A stretch of 64,000 nucleotides of DNA, taken from contig NZ_CP077091.1 in NCBI RefSeq assembly GCF_014268595.2, positions 5,625,001 to 5,689,000 of the forward strand, in the 5' to 3' direction. A program made the translations under genes and the position numbers. Under the pieces are notes generated by a model, which worked only from the letters and a program-made list of their open reading frames with translations, was not told where the DNA came from and searched no databases. The stretch comes from Pseudomonas hamedanensis (lineage in GTDB: Bacteria; Pseudomonadota; Gammaproteobacteria; Pseudomonadales; Pseudomonadaceae). This document shows, piece after piece, positions 18,978 to 28,824 of the stretch; position 1 is the stretch's first letter; each line of letters begins with the position of its first letter.

Positions 18978-20146
18978 CAGTTTTGCCAGCTCTTCAAACC
19001 CCGGGCGATGCGCTCCACCGCTTCCTGCAAGCGCGCAAGGTTTTGCGTGTAGGCGAACCGCACATGGTGGCTGGCCTGATAGCGGCCAAAATCCAGGCCT
19101 GGGGTGAAGGCCACGTGTTCTGTTTCGAGGAAATGTTGGCAGAACGCGAAGGCATCGCCGCCAAACTGGCTGATATCGGCATAAAGATAGAAAGCGCCTT
19201 CAGGCTCGACGGCAATGTTGAAGCCCAGCTCGCGCAACGCCGGCAGGAGGAAATCCCGTCGGCGGCCGAATTCAGCGCGGCGTTCCTCGAGAATCGTCAG
19301 CGTATCGGGCTCAAAACAGGCCAGAGCCGCGTGCTGCGCCATGCTCGGCGCGCTGATGTAGAGGTTTTGTGCAAGTTTTTCCAGTTCGCCGACCGCCGCG
19401 TCCGGCGCCACCAGCCAGCCGAGACGCCAGCCGGTCATACCGAAGTACTTGGAAAAACTGTTCAGGACAAACGCATTGTCATCGACTTCGAGCACGCTGG
19501 CGGCATCGGTGCCGTACGTCAGACCGTGGTAGATCTCATCCACCACCAAATGGCCGTGCCGCGCCTGGATGGCTGTGGATAACCCGGCCAGCTCGGCACG
19601 GGTCAGAATCGTCCCGGTCGGGTTGGCCGGCGAGGCGACCAGCGCGCCGACACTGTCATGGTCCCAGTGCCGCTCGACGAGGTCCGGGGTCAGTTGATAG
19701 CGCACGTCCGGCCCGACCGGCACCAACTGCGCCGCACCTTCAACCAGACGCAAAAAGTGCCGGTTACACGGATAGCCCGGATCCGCCAGCAGCCAGTGCT
19801 TGCCGGGATCGACCAATAACGCGCTCGCGAGCAGCAGCGCGCCAGAACCACCGGGCGTGATCAGGATCCGGCGCGGATCGATATTCAAGCCATAGCGCGA
19901 CTGGTAAAACCCGGAAATCGCCTCACGCAGCTCAGGAATGCCGCGCGCCGCGGTGTAACGGGTCTTGCCCGCGGTCAACGCGGCTTGTCCGGCGCGAATG
20001 ATCGGCTCGGCAGTGGTGAAGTCCGGCTCGCCGATTTCCAGGTGAATCACATCGTGACCGTCGGCCTGCAGTTCGTTGGCCCGCGCCAGCAGCGCCATTA
20101 CATGGAACGGTTCGATCGCACGACTGCGCGCACTGTAGGGGGCCAT
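18977..20146 (-). CDS. Pyridoxal-phosphate-dependent aminotransferase, class I/II
   Basis: 389-residue fold type I aminotransferase. [16 protein letters not shown] at the N-terminus, the [13 protein letters not shown] turn, NPTG in [11 protein letters not shown], and the cofactor lysine in [15 protein letters not shown] are all present, as is the C-terminal HVRFAY. The family covers alanine and aromatic aminotransferases; the substrate cannot be assigned from sequence. It is conserved next to sfsA and dksA in pseudomonads and is coupled to sfsA. Confidence 0.9.
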   Translation of the reverse strand: MAPYSARSRAIEPFHVMALLARANELQADGHDVIHLEIGEPDFTTAEPIIRAGQAALTAGKTRYTAARGIPELREAISGFYQSRYGLNIDPRRILITPGGSGALLLASALLVDPGKHWLLADPGYPCNRHFLRLVEGAAQLVPVGPDVRYQLTPDLVERHWDHDSVGALVASPANPTGTILTRAELAGLSTAIQARHGHLVVDEIYHGLTYGTDAASVLEVDDNAFVLNSFSKYFGMTGWRLGWLVAPDAAVGELEKLAQNLYISAPSMAQHAALACFEPDTLTILEERRAEFGRRRDFLLPALRELGFNIAVEPEGAFYLYADISQFGGDAFAFCQHFLETEHVAFTPGLDFGRYQASHHVRFAYTQNLARLQEAVERIARGLKSWQN

Positions 20147-20477
20147 TGGATTGCCTTCGACGGAAAAAAGAGTCGATTCTACCCATCTACCGGAACGAGC
20201 GAGAACCCGCAGCGGTCACAGCCTCAAGAACACTGGACTGTAACGAGATGAGCGTTCGCTCCAGGATTGACTAAAATCACTGATTGAACAGGTCTGCATC
20301 CCACCAGACACGACTTGCCAAACATCTGCAAGCGCCACCCGCCGGGGCCTCGACATCCGGGAGTAGCGCCGGCTGAATTGATCTGGTAAGTTCGCCCGCT
20401 TGCAGCCGCAGGGCCGGCAGGTGTCGGTGATGGAGCTTCCTGCGCAATGGATTACAAGAGTAGAGGCGGTCTATTTC
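20147..20477. other. Intergenic region between the aminotransferase and dksA
   Basis: 331 bases with no gene recognised. TTGACT at 20267-20272 is a plausible -35 element for dksA, but no good -10 was seen, and a leader of about 180 bases with GC-rich short inverted repeats would follow. Only a weak purine stretch (AGAGG) precedes the dksA start. Confidence 0.35.
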
Positions 20478-20921
20478 ATGTCCACCCAAGCAAAGCAACA
20501 GCAGCAAGCGACGATCAGCGGCTTCGAACCTTACGTTCCGAAGGCGGGTGAAGAGTACATGGGCGCTCCGATGCGCGCGCATTTCACCAAGATCCTGAAC
20601 AAGTGGAAACTGGACTTGATGCAGGAAGTCGACCGTACGGTTGATCACATGAAAGACGAAGCGGCCAACTTCCCTGACCCGGCCGACCGTGCCAGCCAGG
20701 AAGAAGAGTTCGCCCTCGAACTGCGCGCCCGCGACCGCGAGCGCAAGCTGATCAAGAAAATCGACAAGACCCTGCAACTGATCGAAGACGAAGAGTACGG
20801 CTGGTGCGAGTCCTGCGGCATCGAGATCGGCGTCAAGCGCCTCGAAGCCCGTCCAACAGCGGATCTGTGCATCGACTGCAAGACCCTGGCGGAAATCAAG
20901 GAAAAGCAGGTCGGCAAGTAA
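20478..20921 (+). CDS. dksA: RNA polymerase-binding transcription factor DksA
   Basis: 147-residue partner of ppGpp in the stringent response; it inserts into the RNA polymerase secondary channel. The coiled-coil tip has Asp67, Asp70 and Ala72 in DPADRAS, the acidic/Ala positions needed for activity. The zinc finger uses Cys110, Cys113, Cys131 and Cys134, so this is the standard zinc-containing form. ATG at 20478 gives the family start MSTQAKQQ; the 26-codon upstream extension is rejected. Confidence 0.97.
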   Translation: MSTQAKQQQQATISGFEPYVPKAGEEYMGAPMRAHFTKILNKWKLDLMQEVDRTVDHMKDEAANFPDPADRASQEEEFALELRARDRERKLIKKIDKTLQLIEDEEYGWCESCGIEIGVKRLEARPTADLCIDCKTLAEIKEKQVGK

Positions 20922-20940
20922 TTTCGGCCTGAACAGCAAA

Positions 20941-20965
20941 CGGAGCGTGCGAACGCTCCGTTTTT
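20941..20965 (+). terminator. Terminator of dksA
   Basis: Stem CGGAGCGT / ACGCTCCG with a GCGA loop, followed by TTTTTG, 19 bases after the dksA stop. Confidence 0.88.
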
Positions 20966-21006
20966 GTTTGTGCGGTTTGCCTGCCGCCCCGCCTCTTGAC
21001 TGCCTT

Positions 21007-21096
21007 TGTGGGAGGGGGCTTGCTCCCGAATGCGGCGTGTCATTCGACATCAAAGGTGTCTGAATAGCCGCCTTCGGGAGCAAGCCCCCTCCCACA
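21007..21096. repeat. REP doublet, GTGGGAGGGGGCTTGCTCCCG family
   Basis: Left arm TGTGGGAGGGGGCTTGCTCC at 21007-21026 and an inverted right arm ending CCCCCTCCCACA at 21096. The spacer has CATTCGACATC and GGTGTCTGAATAG in partial inverted symmetry. It separates dksA from gluQ. Confidence 0.9.
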
Positions 21097-21137
21097 GAGG
21101 TAATGTGCCGAATCCCGAAAAAATTGTATTTTCTCTC

Positions 21138-22034
21138 ATGACCGCCAAAACCTCCCCCGCCTACATCGGCCGTTTCGCCCCCACCCCCAGTGGCCACCTG
21201 CACTTCGGTTCGCTGGTCGCTGCGCTGGCCTCCTACCTCGATGCCCGATCGGTGGGCGGCCAATGGCTGGTGCGCATGGAAGACCTTGATCCGCCGCGCG
21301 AAGAGCCCGGTGCGCAAGCGGCGATTCTCAAGGCCCTGGAAAGTTACGGCTTCGAATGGGACGGCGAAATGGTGCGCCAGAGCGAGCGGCACGCGGCCTA
21401 TGCCGAAGTGCTCGACAGCCTGTTCAATCACGGTCTGGCTTACGCCTGCACCTGTTCGCGCAAACAACTTGAGCCGTATCACGGGATTTATCCCGGCTTT
21501 TGCCGCAACGCCGGCCATGACCAGCAAGATGCGGCGATCCGTCTGCGCGTGCCGGAACTGGAATACCACTTCATCGACCGCGTGCAGGGCGAATTCCGCC
21601 AGCATCTGGGCCGTGACGTTGGCGACTTCGTGATCCGCCGCCGCGACGGCCTCTACGCTTATCAACTCGCCGTGGTGCTCGACGATGCCTGGCAAGGCAT
21701 CACCGACATCGTGCGCGGCGCCGACCTGCTCGACTCGACGCCCCGCCAGTTGTATCTGCAAGAGCTGCTGGGCCTGAAACAACCGCGCTACCTGCACCTG
21801 CCGCTGATCACCCAGCCCGACGGCAACAAGCTCGGCAAGTCCTACCGTTCACCGCCGCTCGAAGCCGATCAAGCCACGCCGTTGCTGCTGCGTGCCCTGC
21901 GCGCACTGGGGCAAAAACCCGGCAGCGAACTGGCCTGCGCTTCGCCGCACGAACTGCTCGCCTGGGGCAGCACTCATTGGGATGCGGACAAGATTCCACG
22001 CACACTGACGCTGCCTGAAGCGCAACTGCAATGA
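21138..22034 (+). CDS. gluQ: Glutamyl-Q tRNA(Asp) synthetase
   Basis: 298-residue paralogue of the catalytic domain of glutamyl-tRNA synthetase that attaches glutamate to queuosine in tRNA-Asp. It has the HIGH-like segment SGHLHFGS at 18-25, a Cys-x-Cys...Tyr...Cys zinc site (CTCSRKQLEPYHGIYPGFC), and the KMSKS-like NKLGKS. There is no anticodon-binding domain, as expected. The ATG at 21138 gives the family start; the upstream frame runs through a REP element. The gene commonly follows dksA. Confidence 0.94.
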   Translation: MTAKTSPAYIGRFAPTPSGHLHFGSLVAALASYLDARSVGGQWLVRMEDLDPPREEPGAQAAILKALESYGFEWDGEMVRQSERHAAYAEVLDSLFNHGLAYACTCSRKQLEPYHGIYPGFCRNAGHDQQDAAIRLRVPELEYHFIDRVQGEFRQHLGRDVGDFVIRRRDGLYAYQLAVVLDDAWQGITDIVRGADLLDSTPRQLYLQELLGLKQPRYLHLPLITQPDGNKLGKSYRSPPLEADQATPLLLRALRALGQKPGSELACASPHELLAWGSTHWDADKIPRTLTLPEAQLQ

Positions 22035-22111
22035 CGACACTTGCAGTCGCGCGCCCATCCGTTACCATCGCCGCACGTTTTCGGGCACGCGCATAAAAAA
22101 GAGAGGCCGGG

Positions 22112-22288
22112 ATGTACATCTATCGCTTGGTCCTGCTTTTGGTCGTCGGGATCTATCTGTTCTCCCCCGCCATCATGGATTGGTGGATCGACGCGACGGG
22201 CGCCTGGTATCGCCCTTATCTGCTCTGGCTGATCCTGATTGTCGTGACCTTCATCCTGCAGAGCCAAAAAGATGCCGATGAGCTTTAG
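22112..22288 (+). CDS. cbrX: CbrX, small membrane protein upstream of cbrA
   Basis: 58-residue protein (MYIYRLVLLLVVGIYLFSPA...) with two hydrophobic segments (about 4-22 and 37-51) separated by an aromatic loop, ending in SQKDADEL. The reading frame overlaps the start of cbrA by 17 bases. In P. putida the equivalent small gene, cbrX, is cotranscribed with cbrA and its translation is needed for efficient cbrA translation. Length and position match that gene. Whether the peptide acts as a protein is not known. Confidence 0.85.
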   Translation: MYIYRLVLLLVVGIYLFSPAIMDWWIDATGAWYRPYLLWLILIVVTFILQSQKDADEL

Positions 22289-25226
22289 CCTGACCCAGAT
22301 GCTTCTGATCAGCGCCGCGTACCTGGCGGCGCTGTTCGGCGTGGCCTGGGTCAGCGAACGGGGCATGATCCCGCGAGCGATCATTCGCCACCCGCTGACT
22401 TACACCTTGTCGCTGGGGGTTTACGCCAGCGCGTGGGCGTTCTACGGCACGGTGGGTCTGGCGTATCAGTACGGCTACGGTTTCCTTTCCAGCTATCTCG
22501 GCGTGTCCGGTGCATTTCTGCTGGCACCGGTGCTGCTCTATCCGATCCTGAAAATCACCCGCACTTATCAGTTGTCGTCGCTGGCGGATCTGTTCGCCTT
22601 CCGTTTTCGCAGCACCTGGGCCGGCGCGCTGACCACGGTTTTCATGCTGATCGGCGTCCTGCCCCTGCTCGCCTTGCAGATTCAGGCAGTGGCCGACTCC
22701 ATCGGCATCCTGACCGGCGAGCCGATTCAGAGCCGCGTGGCGCTGGCGTTCTGTGCACTGATCATTCTGTTCACGATCTTCTTCGGCTCGCGCCATATCG
22801 CCACCCGCGAGAAACACGAAGGGCTGGTGTTCGCCATCGCCTTTGAGTCGGTGATCAAGCTGATCGCCCTCGGCGGCGTCGGCCTGTATGCGCTCTATGG
22901 GGTATTCGACGGCCCTCAGCATCTTGAGCTGTGGCTGCTGCAGAACCAGACCGCCCTCGCCGCGCTGCATACGCCGTTACAGGAAGGGCCATGGCGCACG
23001 TTGCTGCTGGTGTTCTTCGCCTCGGCAATCGTGATGCCGCACATGTATCACATGACCTTCACCGAAAACCTCAACCCACGCTCGCTGGTCAGCGCGAGCT
23101 GGGGCTTGCCACTGTTCCTGTTGTTGATGAGCCTGGCGGTGCCGCTGATTCTCTGGGCCGGCCTGAAACTTGGCGCCACGACCAATCCGGAATATTTCAC
23201 CTTGGGCATCGGCATTGCCGCCAACAGCAAGCCGCTGGCGCTGCTCGCTTATGTTGGCGGGCTGTCGGCGGCAAGTGGTCTGATCATCGTCACCACCCTG
23301 GCGCTGTCGGGCATGGCCCTCAACCATCTGGTGCTGCCGCTTTACCAGCCGCCGGCCGAAGGCAATATCTACCGCTGGCTGAAGTGGACGCGCCGGGCGC
23401 TGATCGTCGCGATCATCATGGCCGGTTTCGGTTTCTACCTGATGCTCGGCGCCGAACAGGATCTGGCCAACCTCGGCATCGTCGCGTTCGTCGCCACCCT
23501 GCAATTTCTGCCGGGGGTGCTGTCGGTGCTGTACTGGCCGACCGCCAACCGTCGCGGCTTTATCGCAGGCTTGCTGGCGGGGATTCTGGTCTGGGTGGTG
23601 ACCATGCTGCTGCCGCTGGTCGGCAATCTGCAGGGTTTCTACATTCCCCTGCTGAACATGATTTATGTGCTCGACGACACCAGTTGGCACATGGCGGCCA
23701 TCGCCTCGCTGGCGGCCAACGTCTTGATGTTCACCCTGATCTCGCTGTTCACCAACGCCAGCCCGGAAGAGGCGAGTGCCGCCGAAGCCTGCGCGGTGGA
23801 TAACGTGCGCCGCCCGCAACGTCGTGAGCTGCACGCGGCCTCGCCACAGGAATTCGCCACACAACTGGCCAAACCGCTCGGCGCCAAAGCCGCACAGAAA
23901 GAAGTCGAACAGGCCCTGCGTGACCTTTACCTGCCGTTCGACGAGCGCCGGCCTTACGCCCTGCGCCGACTGCGTGATCGCATTGAAGCCAACCTCTCCG
24001 GCCTGATGGGGCCGAGCGTGGCGCAGGACATGGTCGAAACCTTCTTGCCGTACAAGGCTGGCGGCGAAAATTACGTCACCGAAGACATTCATTTCATCGA
24101 AAGCCGTCTCGAGGATTACCATTCGCGTCTCACCGGTCTGGCCGCCGAACTCGATGCGCTGCGCCGTTACCACCGGCAGACGTTGCAAGAGCTGCCGATG
24201 GGCGTGTGTTCGCTGGCCAAGGATCAGGAGATCCTGATGTGGAACAAGGCCATGGAAGAGTTGACCGGGATTGCCGCGCAACGGGTCGTCGGCTCGCGCC
24301 TGAGCACCATTGCCAATCCGTGGAAAGAGTTGCTGCAGGGTTTCATCGACCTGCCCGACGAGCACCTGCACAAACAACACTTGGCCCTCGACGGCCAAAC
24401 TCGCTGGCTGAACCTGCACAAAGCGGCAATCGATGAGCCGCTGGCGCCGGGCAACAGCGGCCTGGTGCTGCTGGTCGAGGATTTGACTGAAACGCAGATG
24501 CTCGAAGATAAACTGGTGCACTCCGAACGTCTGGCCAGCATCGGTCGCCTGGCGGCGGGTGTGGCCCATGAAATCGGCAACCCGATTACCGGGATCGCCT
24601 GCCTGGCGCAGAATCTGCGCGAAGAGCGTGAAGACGACAGTGAGCTGACGGAAATCAGCGGGCAGATTCTCGAGCAGACCAAACGCGTGTCGCGCATCGT
24701 CCAGTCGCTGATGAGTTTTGCCCACGCCGGCAGCCATCAGCACAGTGACGAGCCCGTTTGTCTGGCGCAGGTCGCGCAGGACGCCATCGGCCTGCTGGCC
24801 CTGAACCGACGCAACTTCGAAGTACAGTTCTACAACCTGTGCGACCCCGAACACTGGGTCGAAGGCGATCCGCAACGGCTCGCCCAGGTACTGATCAATC
24901 TGCTCTCCAACGCCCGTGACGCCTCGCCGCCCGGCAGCGCCGTGCGGGTCAAGAGCGAAGCCGGCGAACACACGGTCGATCTGATCGTCGAGGACGAAGG
25001 CAGCGGCATTCCGAAGAACATCATGGACCGATTGTTCGAACCCTTCTTCACCACCAAGGATCCTGGCGAAGGCACCGGTCTGGGCCTTGCACTGGTCTAT
25101 TCCATCGTTGAAGAGCATTATGGACAAATCACCATCGACAGCCCGGCTGATGTACAAAGCCAACGCGGCACCCGTATCCGGGTGACCTTGCCGCGTCATG
25201 TCGAAGCGACGTCCGCTGTGAACTGA
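22272..25226 (+). CDS. cbrA: Sensor histidine kinase CbrA with an N-terminal solute-symporter domain
   Basis: 984-residue sensor of the carbon-nitrogen balance system. The first half (about 1-500) is a sodium:solute symporter-like membrane domain with many helices. It is followed by a linker, a PAS-like segment (about 630-730), the HisKA domain with phospho-acceptor His766 in [11 protein letters not shown], and an ATPase domain ([31 protein letters not shown]). It phosphorylates CbrB. Starts inside cbrX and lies 22 bases upstream of cbrB. Confidence 0.96.
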   Translation: MPMSFSLTQMLLISAAYLAALFGVAWVSERGMIPRAIIRHPLTYTLSLGVYASAWAFYGTVGLAYQYGYGFLSSYLGVSGAFLLAPVLLYPILKITRTYQLSSLADLFAFRFRSTWAGALTTVFMLIGVLPLLALQIQAVADSIGILTGEPIQSRVALAFCALIILFTIFFGSRHIATREKHEGLVFAIAFESVIKLIALGGVGLYALYGVFDGPQHLELWLLQNQTALAALHTPLQEGPWRTLLLVFFASAIVMPHMYHMTFTENLNPRSLVSASWGLPLFLLLMSLAVPLILWAGLKLGATTNPEYFTLGIGIAANSKPLALLAYVGGLSAASGLIIVTTLALSGMALNHLVLPLYQPPAEGNIYRWLKWTRRALIVAIIMAGFGFYLMLGAEQDLANLGIVAFVATLQFLPGVLSVLYWPTANRRGFIAGLLAGILVWVVTMLLPLVGNLQGFYIPLLNMIYVLDDTSWHMAAIASLAANVLMFTLISLFTNASPEEASAAEACAVDNVRRPQRRELHAASPQEFATQLAKPLGAKAAQKEVEQALRDLYLPFDERRPYALRRLRDRIEANLSGLMGPSVAQDMVETFLPYKAGGENYVTEDIHFIESRLEDYHSRLTGLAAELDALRRYHRQTLQELPMGVCSLAKDQEILMWNKAMEELTGIAAQRVVGSRLSTIANPWKELLQGFIDLPDEHLHKQHLALDGQTRWLNLHKAAIDEPLAPGNSGLVLLVEDLTETQMLEDKLVHSERLASIGRLAAGVAHEIGNPITGIACLAQNLREEREDDSELTEISGQILEQTKRVSRIVQSLMSFAHAGSHQHSDEPVCLAQVAQDAIGLLALNRRNFEVQFYNLCDPEHWVEGDPQRLAQVLINLLSNARDASPPGSAVRVKSEAGEHTVDLIVEDEGSGIPKNIMDRLFEPFFTTKDPGEGTGLGLALVYSIVEEHYGQITIDSPADVQSQRGTRIRVTLPRHVEATSAVN

Positions 25227-25248
25227 GACCGTCGAGAGTATCGAATCA

Positions 25249-26685
25249 ATGCCGCACATTTTGATCGTCGAAGACGAAACAATTATCCGCTCCGCCTTGC
25301 GCCGCCTGCTGGAACGTAACCAGTACCAGGTCAGCGAAGCCGGTTCAGTGCAGGAAGCACAAGAACGCTTCACCATTCCCACGTTCGATCTGATCGTCAG
25401 CGACTTGCGCCTGCCGGGTGCGCCGGGCACCGAGTTGATCAAGCTTGGCCAGGGCACACCGGTGCTGATCATGACCAGCTACGCCAGCCTGCGCTCGGCG
25501 GTCGACTCGATGAAGATGGGCGCGGTGGATTACATCGCCAAGCCTTTCGACCACGATGAAATGCTCCAGGCCGTCGCGCGGATCCTGCGCGATCGGCAAT
25601 CGGCCCCGGCTGGCGGCGAAGCCGTTGCCAGCAAACCGACCAACGGCAGCAGCAAGGCCGCCAGCGACAACAGCAACGGCGAGATCGGCATCATCGGCTC
25701 CTGCCCGCCCATGCAGGACCTGTACAGCAAGATCCGCAAAGTCGCGCCGACCGATTCCAATGTGCTGATCCAGGGCGAATCCGGCACCGGCAAGGAACTG
25801 GTGGCCCGCGCCCTGCACAACCTGTCGAAACGCGCCAAGGCGCCGATGATCTCGGTCAACTGCGCGGCCATCCCGGAAAGCCTGATCGAGTCCGAACTGT
25901 TCGGCCACGAAAAAGGCGCGTTCACCGGCGCCAGCGCCGGGCGCGCCGGTCTGGTCGAAGCCGCCGACGGCGGCACGTTGTTCCTCGATGAAATCGGCGA
26001 ACTGCCACTGGAAGCCCAGGCTCGCTTGCTGCGGGTCTTGCAGGAAGGCGAAATTCGCCGGGTCGGCTCGGTGCAATCGCAGAAAGTCGATGTACGTCTG
26101 ATCGCCGCGACCCACCGCGATCTGAAAAGCCTGGCGAAAATCGGCCAGTTCCGTGAAGACCTTTATTACCGCCTGCACGTGATTGCCTTGAAGCTGCCGC
26201 CGCTGCGCGAGCGCGGTGCCGACGTCAACGAGATCGCCAATGCCTTCCTCGCTCGCCAGAGCGCGCGCATCAACCGCACCGATCTCAAATTTGCCGCCGA
26301 TGCCGAACAGGCCATCCGGCACTATTCCTGGCCGGGTAACGTGCGTGAACTGGAGAACGCGGTCGAGCGCGCGGTGATTCTCAGCGAGAGCCCGGAGATT
26401 TCCGCCGACCTGCTGGGCATCGACATCGAGCTGAGCGATCTGGAAGACGACGAGTTCATCGGCCTGCCGCCACAGACCGGCGGTAACGCCAGCAACAGCA
26501 GCCATGAGCCGACTGAGGACTTGTCGCTGGAAGACTATTTCCAGCACTTCGTCCTCGAGCATCAGGACCACATGACCGAGACCGAACTGGCGCGCAAACT
26601 CGGCGTCAGCCGCAAATGCCTGTGGGAGCGTCGTCAGCGTCTGGGCATTCCACGCCGCAAGACCGGGGTCGCCAGCGAGAGCTGA
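25249..26685 (+). CDS. cbrB: Response regulator CbrB (NtrC family)
   Basis: 478-residue sigma-54-dependent activator. A receiver domain with phospho-acceptor Asp52 (SDLRLPG), a central AAA+ domain with Walker A GESGTGKE at 176-183 and the sigma-54 contact loop GAFTGA at 223-228, and a C-terminal Fis-type helix-turn-helix ([20 protein letters not shown]). It activates crcZ and catabolic genes. A Ser/Asn-rich linker (about 125-145) joins the receiver and AAA+ domains. The crcZ gene follows directly. Confidence 0.96.
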   Translation: MPHILIVEDETIIRSALRRLLERNQYQVSEAGSVQEAQERFTIPTFDLIVSDLRLPGAPGTELIKLGQGTPVLIMTSYASLRSAVDSMKMGAVDYIAKPFDHDEMLQAVARILRDRQSAPAGGEAVASKPTNGSSKAASDNSNGEIGIIGSCPPMQDLYSKIRKVAPTDSNVLIQGESGTGKELVARALHNLSKRAKAPMISVNCAAIPESLIESELFGHEKGAFTGASAGRAGLVEAADGGTLFLDEIGELPLEAQARLLRVLQEGEIRRVGSVQSQKVDVRLIAATHRDLKSLAKIGQFREDLYYRLHVIALKLPPLRERGADVNEIANAFLARQSARINRTDLKFAADAEQAIRHYSWPGNVRELENAVERAVILSESPEISADLLGIDIELSDLEDDEFIGLPPQTGGNASNSSHEPTEDLSLEDYFQHFVLEHQDHMTETELARKLGVSRKCLWERRQRLGIPRRKTGVASES

Positions 26686-26758
26686 GCGTTACCCAACACG
26701 CGGGCGGGTAACGCATGACCTTGTGAAGAAACTGTTACCGCAGTCGATTCACGTAACA
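26686..26758 (+). promoter_or_regulatory. Two CbrB-type binding sites upstream of crcZ
   Basis: Site 1 is a perfect inverted repeat GCGTTACCC (26686-26694) and GGGTAACGC (26706-26714), starting right after the cbrB stop. Site 2 is TGTTAC (26733-26738), 14 bases, GTAACA (26753-26758), the arrangement reported for CbrB in P. putida. Their centres are about 45 bases apart and 110-170 bases upstream of the crcZ sigma-54 promoter, a typical position for enhancer sites. Site 1 has a 15-base inner spacing. Confidence 0.8.
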
Positions 26759-26759
26759 G

Positions 26760-26797
26760 AAGCCGGGGTTATCGGTAACGAAACCCCGGCTTTTTTT
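26760..26797 (+). terminator. Terminator of cbrB
   Basis: Stem AGCCGGGGTT / AACCCCGGCT followed by a run of T. It lies between the CbrB sites and the crcZ promoter, isolating crcZ from cbrB read-through. Its loop holds a lone GGTAAC half-site. Confidence 0.92.
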
Positions 26798-26856
26798 CGC
26801 CCCTGCAAAACGGTTATATCGACCTAACCCCTTGTTTTACTGGGCTTGGCAAAAGT

Positions 26857-26872
26857 TGGCACGCACCCTGCT
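26857..26872 (+). promoter_or_regulatory. Sigma-54 promoter of crcZ
   Basis: TGGCACGCACCCTGCT has GG and GC exactly 10 bases apart and matches the -24/-12 consensus closely. Transcription should begin near 26883. Confidence 0.93.
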
Positions 26873-26882
26873 ATATGTTTGG

Positions 26883-27250
26883 TACAAGAACAATAACAAG
26901 CAATGAACAAGACAATAAAAATAAGACGAATCGACTCACGCACAATAAAAACAAGACGGCGAGAGGCGCAGCTAACTGATTCTTTTGGAGAGGCGTTGTA
27001 TTTGGGGCTTGCCCCACGACCAGGCCGAGAACAACAAAAACTGTCCTAAGACAGAGCCTGTACTGGTTGGATCGACAGATCACTGCAATTCAGCGACCAA
27101 AGCAATCCGTTTGCTCTTGGCTCCCGATTGGGAGGGTCACGAAGGAAACACTTCGTGGCGAGGGCACTCAACAAAAACAAGAAGCCCGAATCAATAATAA
27201 AAAGAGCACGCAACTACTTCTTGGGGAGCTTCGGCTCCCCTTGTAGTTTC
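26883..27250 (+). ncRNA. crcZ: CrcZ, Crc/Hfq-titrating small RNA
   Basis: About 368 bases from the predicted sigma-54 start to the terminator. It contains at least five A-rich catabolite-activity-type motifs: near 26888 (AACAATAACAAG), 26911 (GACAATAAAAATAAG), 26941 (CACAATAAAAACAAG), 27030 (AACAACAAAAAC), 27169 (CAACAAAAACAAG), and a further one near 27192. These bind Hfq with Crc and release repressed mRNAs. It sits between cbrB and pcnB, the position of crcZ in other pseudomonads. The 3' end has the hairpin GGGGAGC-TTCG-GCTCCCC inside a longer AACTAC/GTAGTT stem. Confidence 0.94.
27211..27250 (+). terminator. 3' terminator hairpin of CrcZ
   Basis: Tetraloop hairpin GGGGAGC-TTCG-GCTCCCC extended by outer pairs AACTAC/GTAGTT and followed by TTTCTCCC. 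The T-run is short. Confidence 0.8.
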
Positions 27251-27420
27251 TCCCTCCGCTGAAATCCCCCCTGCTTTCCCTCGCTCGACCCTTGCAGCTT
27301 GCGGCTTACAGCTCATATCTGCGGTGTCCTACACCATCCCCCGACTAAATGCTAGAATCTGCGCCCATCATGCGGTCATTCTTTTGGTATGGCCGAACAT
27401 TCCTTCAAACAGTGCATCCC

Positions 27421-28821
27421 ATGCTGAAGAAGCTGTTCCAGTCATTCCGAACTCCAGTGCGTCGTACGCAACACATCCGCAGCACCCCTGAAGTGCTCAA
27501 CAGCGGCCAACATTCGCTGCAGAAAACGCAGTTCAGCCGCTATGCGGTGAACATCGTCGAACGCCTGCAAGGTGCCGGTTACCAGGCTTATCTGGTCGGC
27601 GGTTGCGTGCGTGACATGCTGCTGGGCATCACGCCCAAGGATTTCGACGTCGCCACCAGCGCCACCCCCGAGCAGGTCCGTGCCGAATTCCGCAACGCGC
27701 GGATCATTGGCCGCCGTTTCAAACTGGTGCATATCCATTTCGGTCGCGAGATCATTGAAGTCGCGACCTTCCGCGCCAATCACCCGGTCAACGAAGACGA
27801 CGAAGACAGCAACCAGTCTTCGCGTAACGAAAGCGGGCGAATCCTGCGCGACAACGTTTACGGCACCCTGGAAGAAGACGCGCAACGCCGCGACTTCACC
27901 ATCAACGCCCTGTATTACGATCCGGTCAGCGAGCGCATTCTTGACTACGCCAACGGCGTGCACGACATTCGCAATCACCTGATCCGTCTGATCGGCGACC
28001 CCAAACAGCGTTACCAGGAAGACCCGGTGCGCATGCTGCGGGCCGTGCGGTTTGCCGCCAAACTCAATTTCGGTATCGAAAAGCACACCGTGCAGCCGAT
28101 CCGCGAGCTGGCACCGATGCTGCGCGAGATTCCGTCGGCGCGGCTGTTCGAAGAGGTGCTGAAGCTGTTCCTCTCCGGCCACGGCGCGATCACCTTTGAA
28201 ATGCTGGTCGACCTGCAACTGTTCGCCCCGCTGTTCCCGGCCAGTGCCGAGGCGCTGGAATACAACCCGGAGTACACCCACACGCTGATCAGCGAAGCGC
28301 TGACCAACACCGATCTGCGCATCAAGCAGAACAAACCGGTGACCCCGGCGTTCCTGTTTGCCGCCCTGCTCTGGCCTGCGCTGCCGGCCCGCGTGTTGCG
28401 CTTGCAGGAACGTGGCATGCCGCCCATTCCGGCGATGCAGGAAGGCGCCCACGAACTGATCGCCGAACAGTGCCAGCGCATCGCGATTCCAAAACGCTTC
28501 ACCATGCCGATCCGCGAGATCTGGGACATGCAGGAGCGCCTGCCACGCCGCAGCGGCAAACGCGCCGACCTGCTGCTGGACAATCCGCGTTTCCGGGCCG
28601 GTTACGACTTCTTGCTGCTGCGCGAGAGCGCGGGCGAGGAAACCGATGGCCTCGGCGAATGGTGGACGGACTATCAGGACGCCAACGACAGCGAGCGTCG
28701 CGACATGATCCGCGACCTCAGCGGCAAGGGTGACGATGCCAGTGGCGCGCCACGCAAACGTCGGCGCAGCAGCGGTTCCAAGCGCAAACGCGCCGGTGCG
28801 CCGAGCGCGACGGGCGAGTAA
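27421..28821 (+). CDS. pcnB: Poly(A) polymerase I
   Basis: 466-residue class II nucleotidyltransferase that adds 3' A-tails to RNA and promotes decay. The head domain has GGCVRD at 60-65 and the catalytic DFD at 74-76; the RRDFTINALYYDP segment and a basic Lys/Arg-rich tail (about 445-460) follow, typical of PcnB rather than CCA-adding enzymes. ATG at 27421 gives the family start MLKKLFQSFR; the frame is open back to 27349, but those codons overlap likely promoter sequence. No clear ribosome site. Three bases upstream of folK. Confidence 0.94.
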   Translation: MLKKLFQSFRTPVRRTQHIRSTPEVLNSGQHSLQKTQFSRYAVNIVERLQGAGYQAYLVGGCVRDMLLGITPKDFDVATSATPEQVRAEFRNARIIGRRFKLVHIHFGREIIEVATFRANHPVNEDDEDSNQSSRNESGRILRDNVYGTLEEDAQRRDFTINALYYDPVSERILDYANGVHDIRNHLIRLIGDPKQRYQEDPVRMLRAVRFAAKLNFGIEKHTVQPIRELAPMLREIPSARLFEEVLKLFLSGHGAITFEMLVDLQLFAPLFPASAEALEYNPEYTHTLISEALTNTDLRIKQNKPVTPAFLFAALLWPALPARVLRLQERGMPPIPAMQEGAHELIAEQCQRIAIPKRFTMPIREIWDMQERLPRRSGKRADLLLDNPRFRAGYDFLLLRESAGEETDGLGEWWTDYQDANDSERRDMIRDLSGKGDDASGAPRKRRRSSGSKRKRAGAPSATGE

Positions 28822-28824
28822 GCC

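Noticed and set aside
20277..21797. 506-codon open frame on the minus strand
   Set aside because: Runs across dksA, a REP element and gluQ in antisense, so it cannot be a real gene.
22977..25472. 831-codon open frame on the minus strand
   Set aside because: It lies wholly opposite cbrA and the start of cbrB, which have intact motifs. Long antisense frames are common in GC-rich DNA, and this one shows no domain.
26985..27197. 70-codon frame inside CrcZ
   Set aside because: It lies in a recognised regulatory RNA, has no ribosome site of note and a biased composition.
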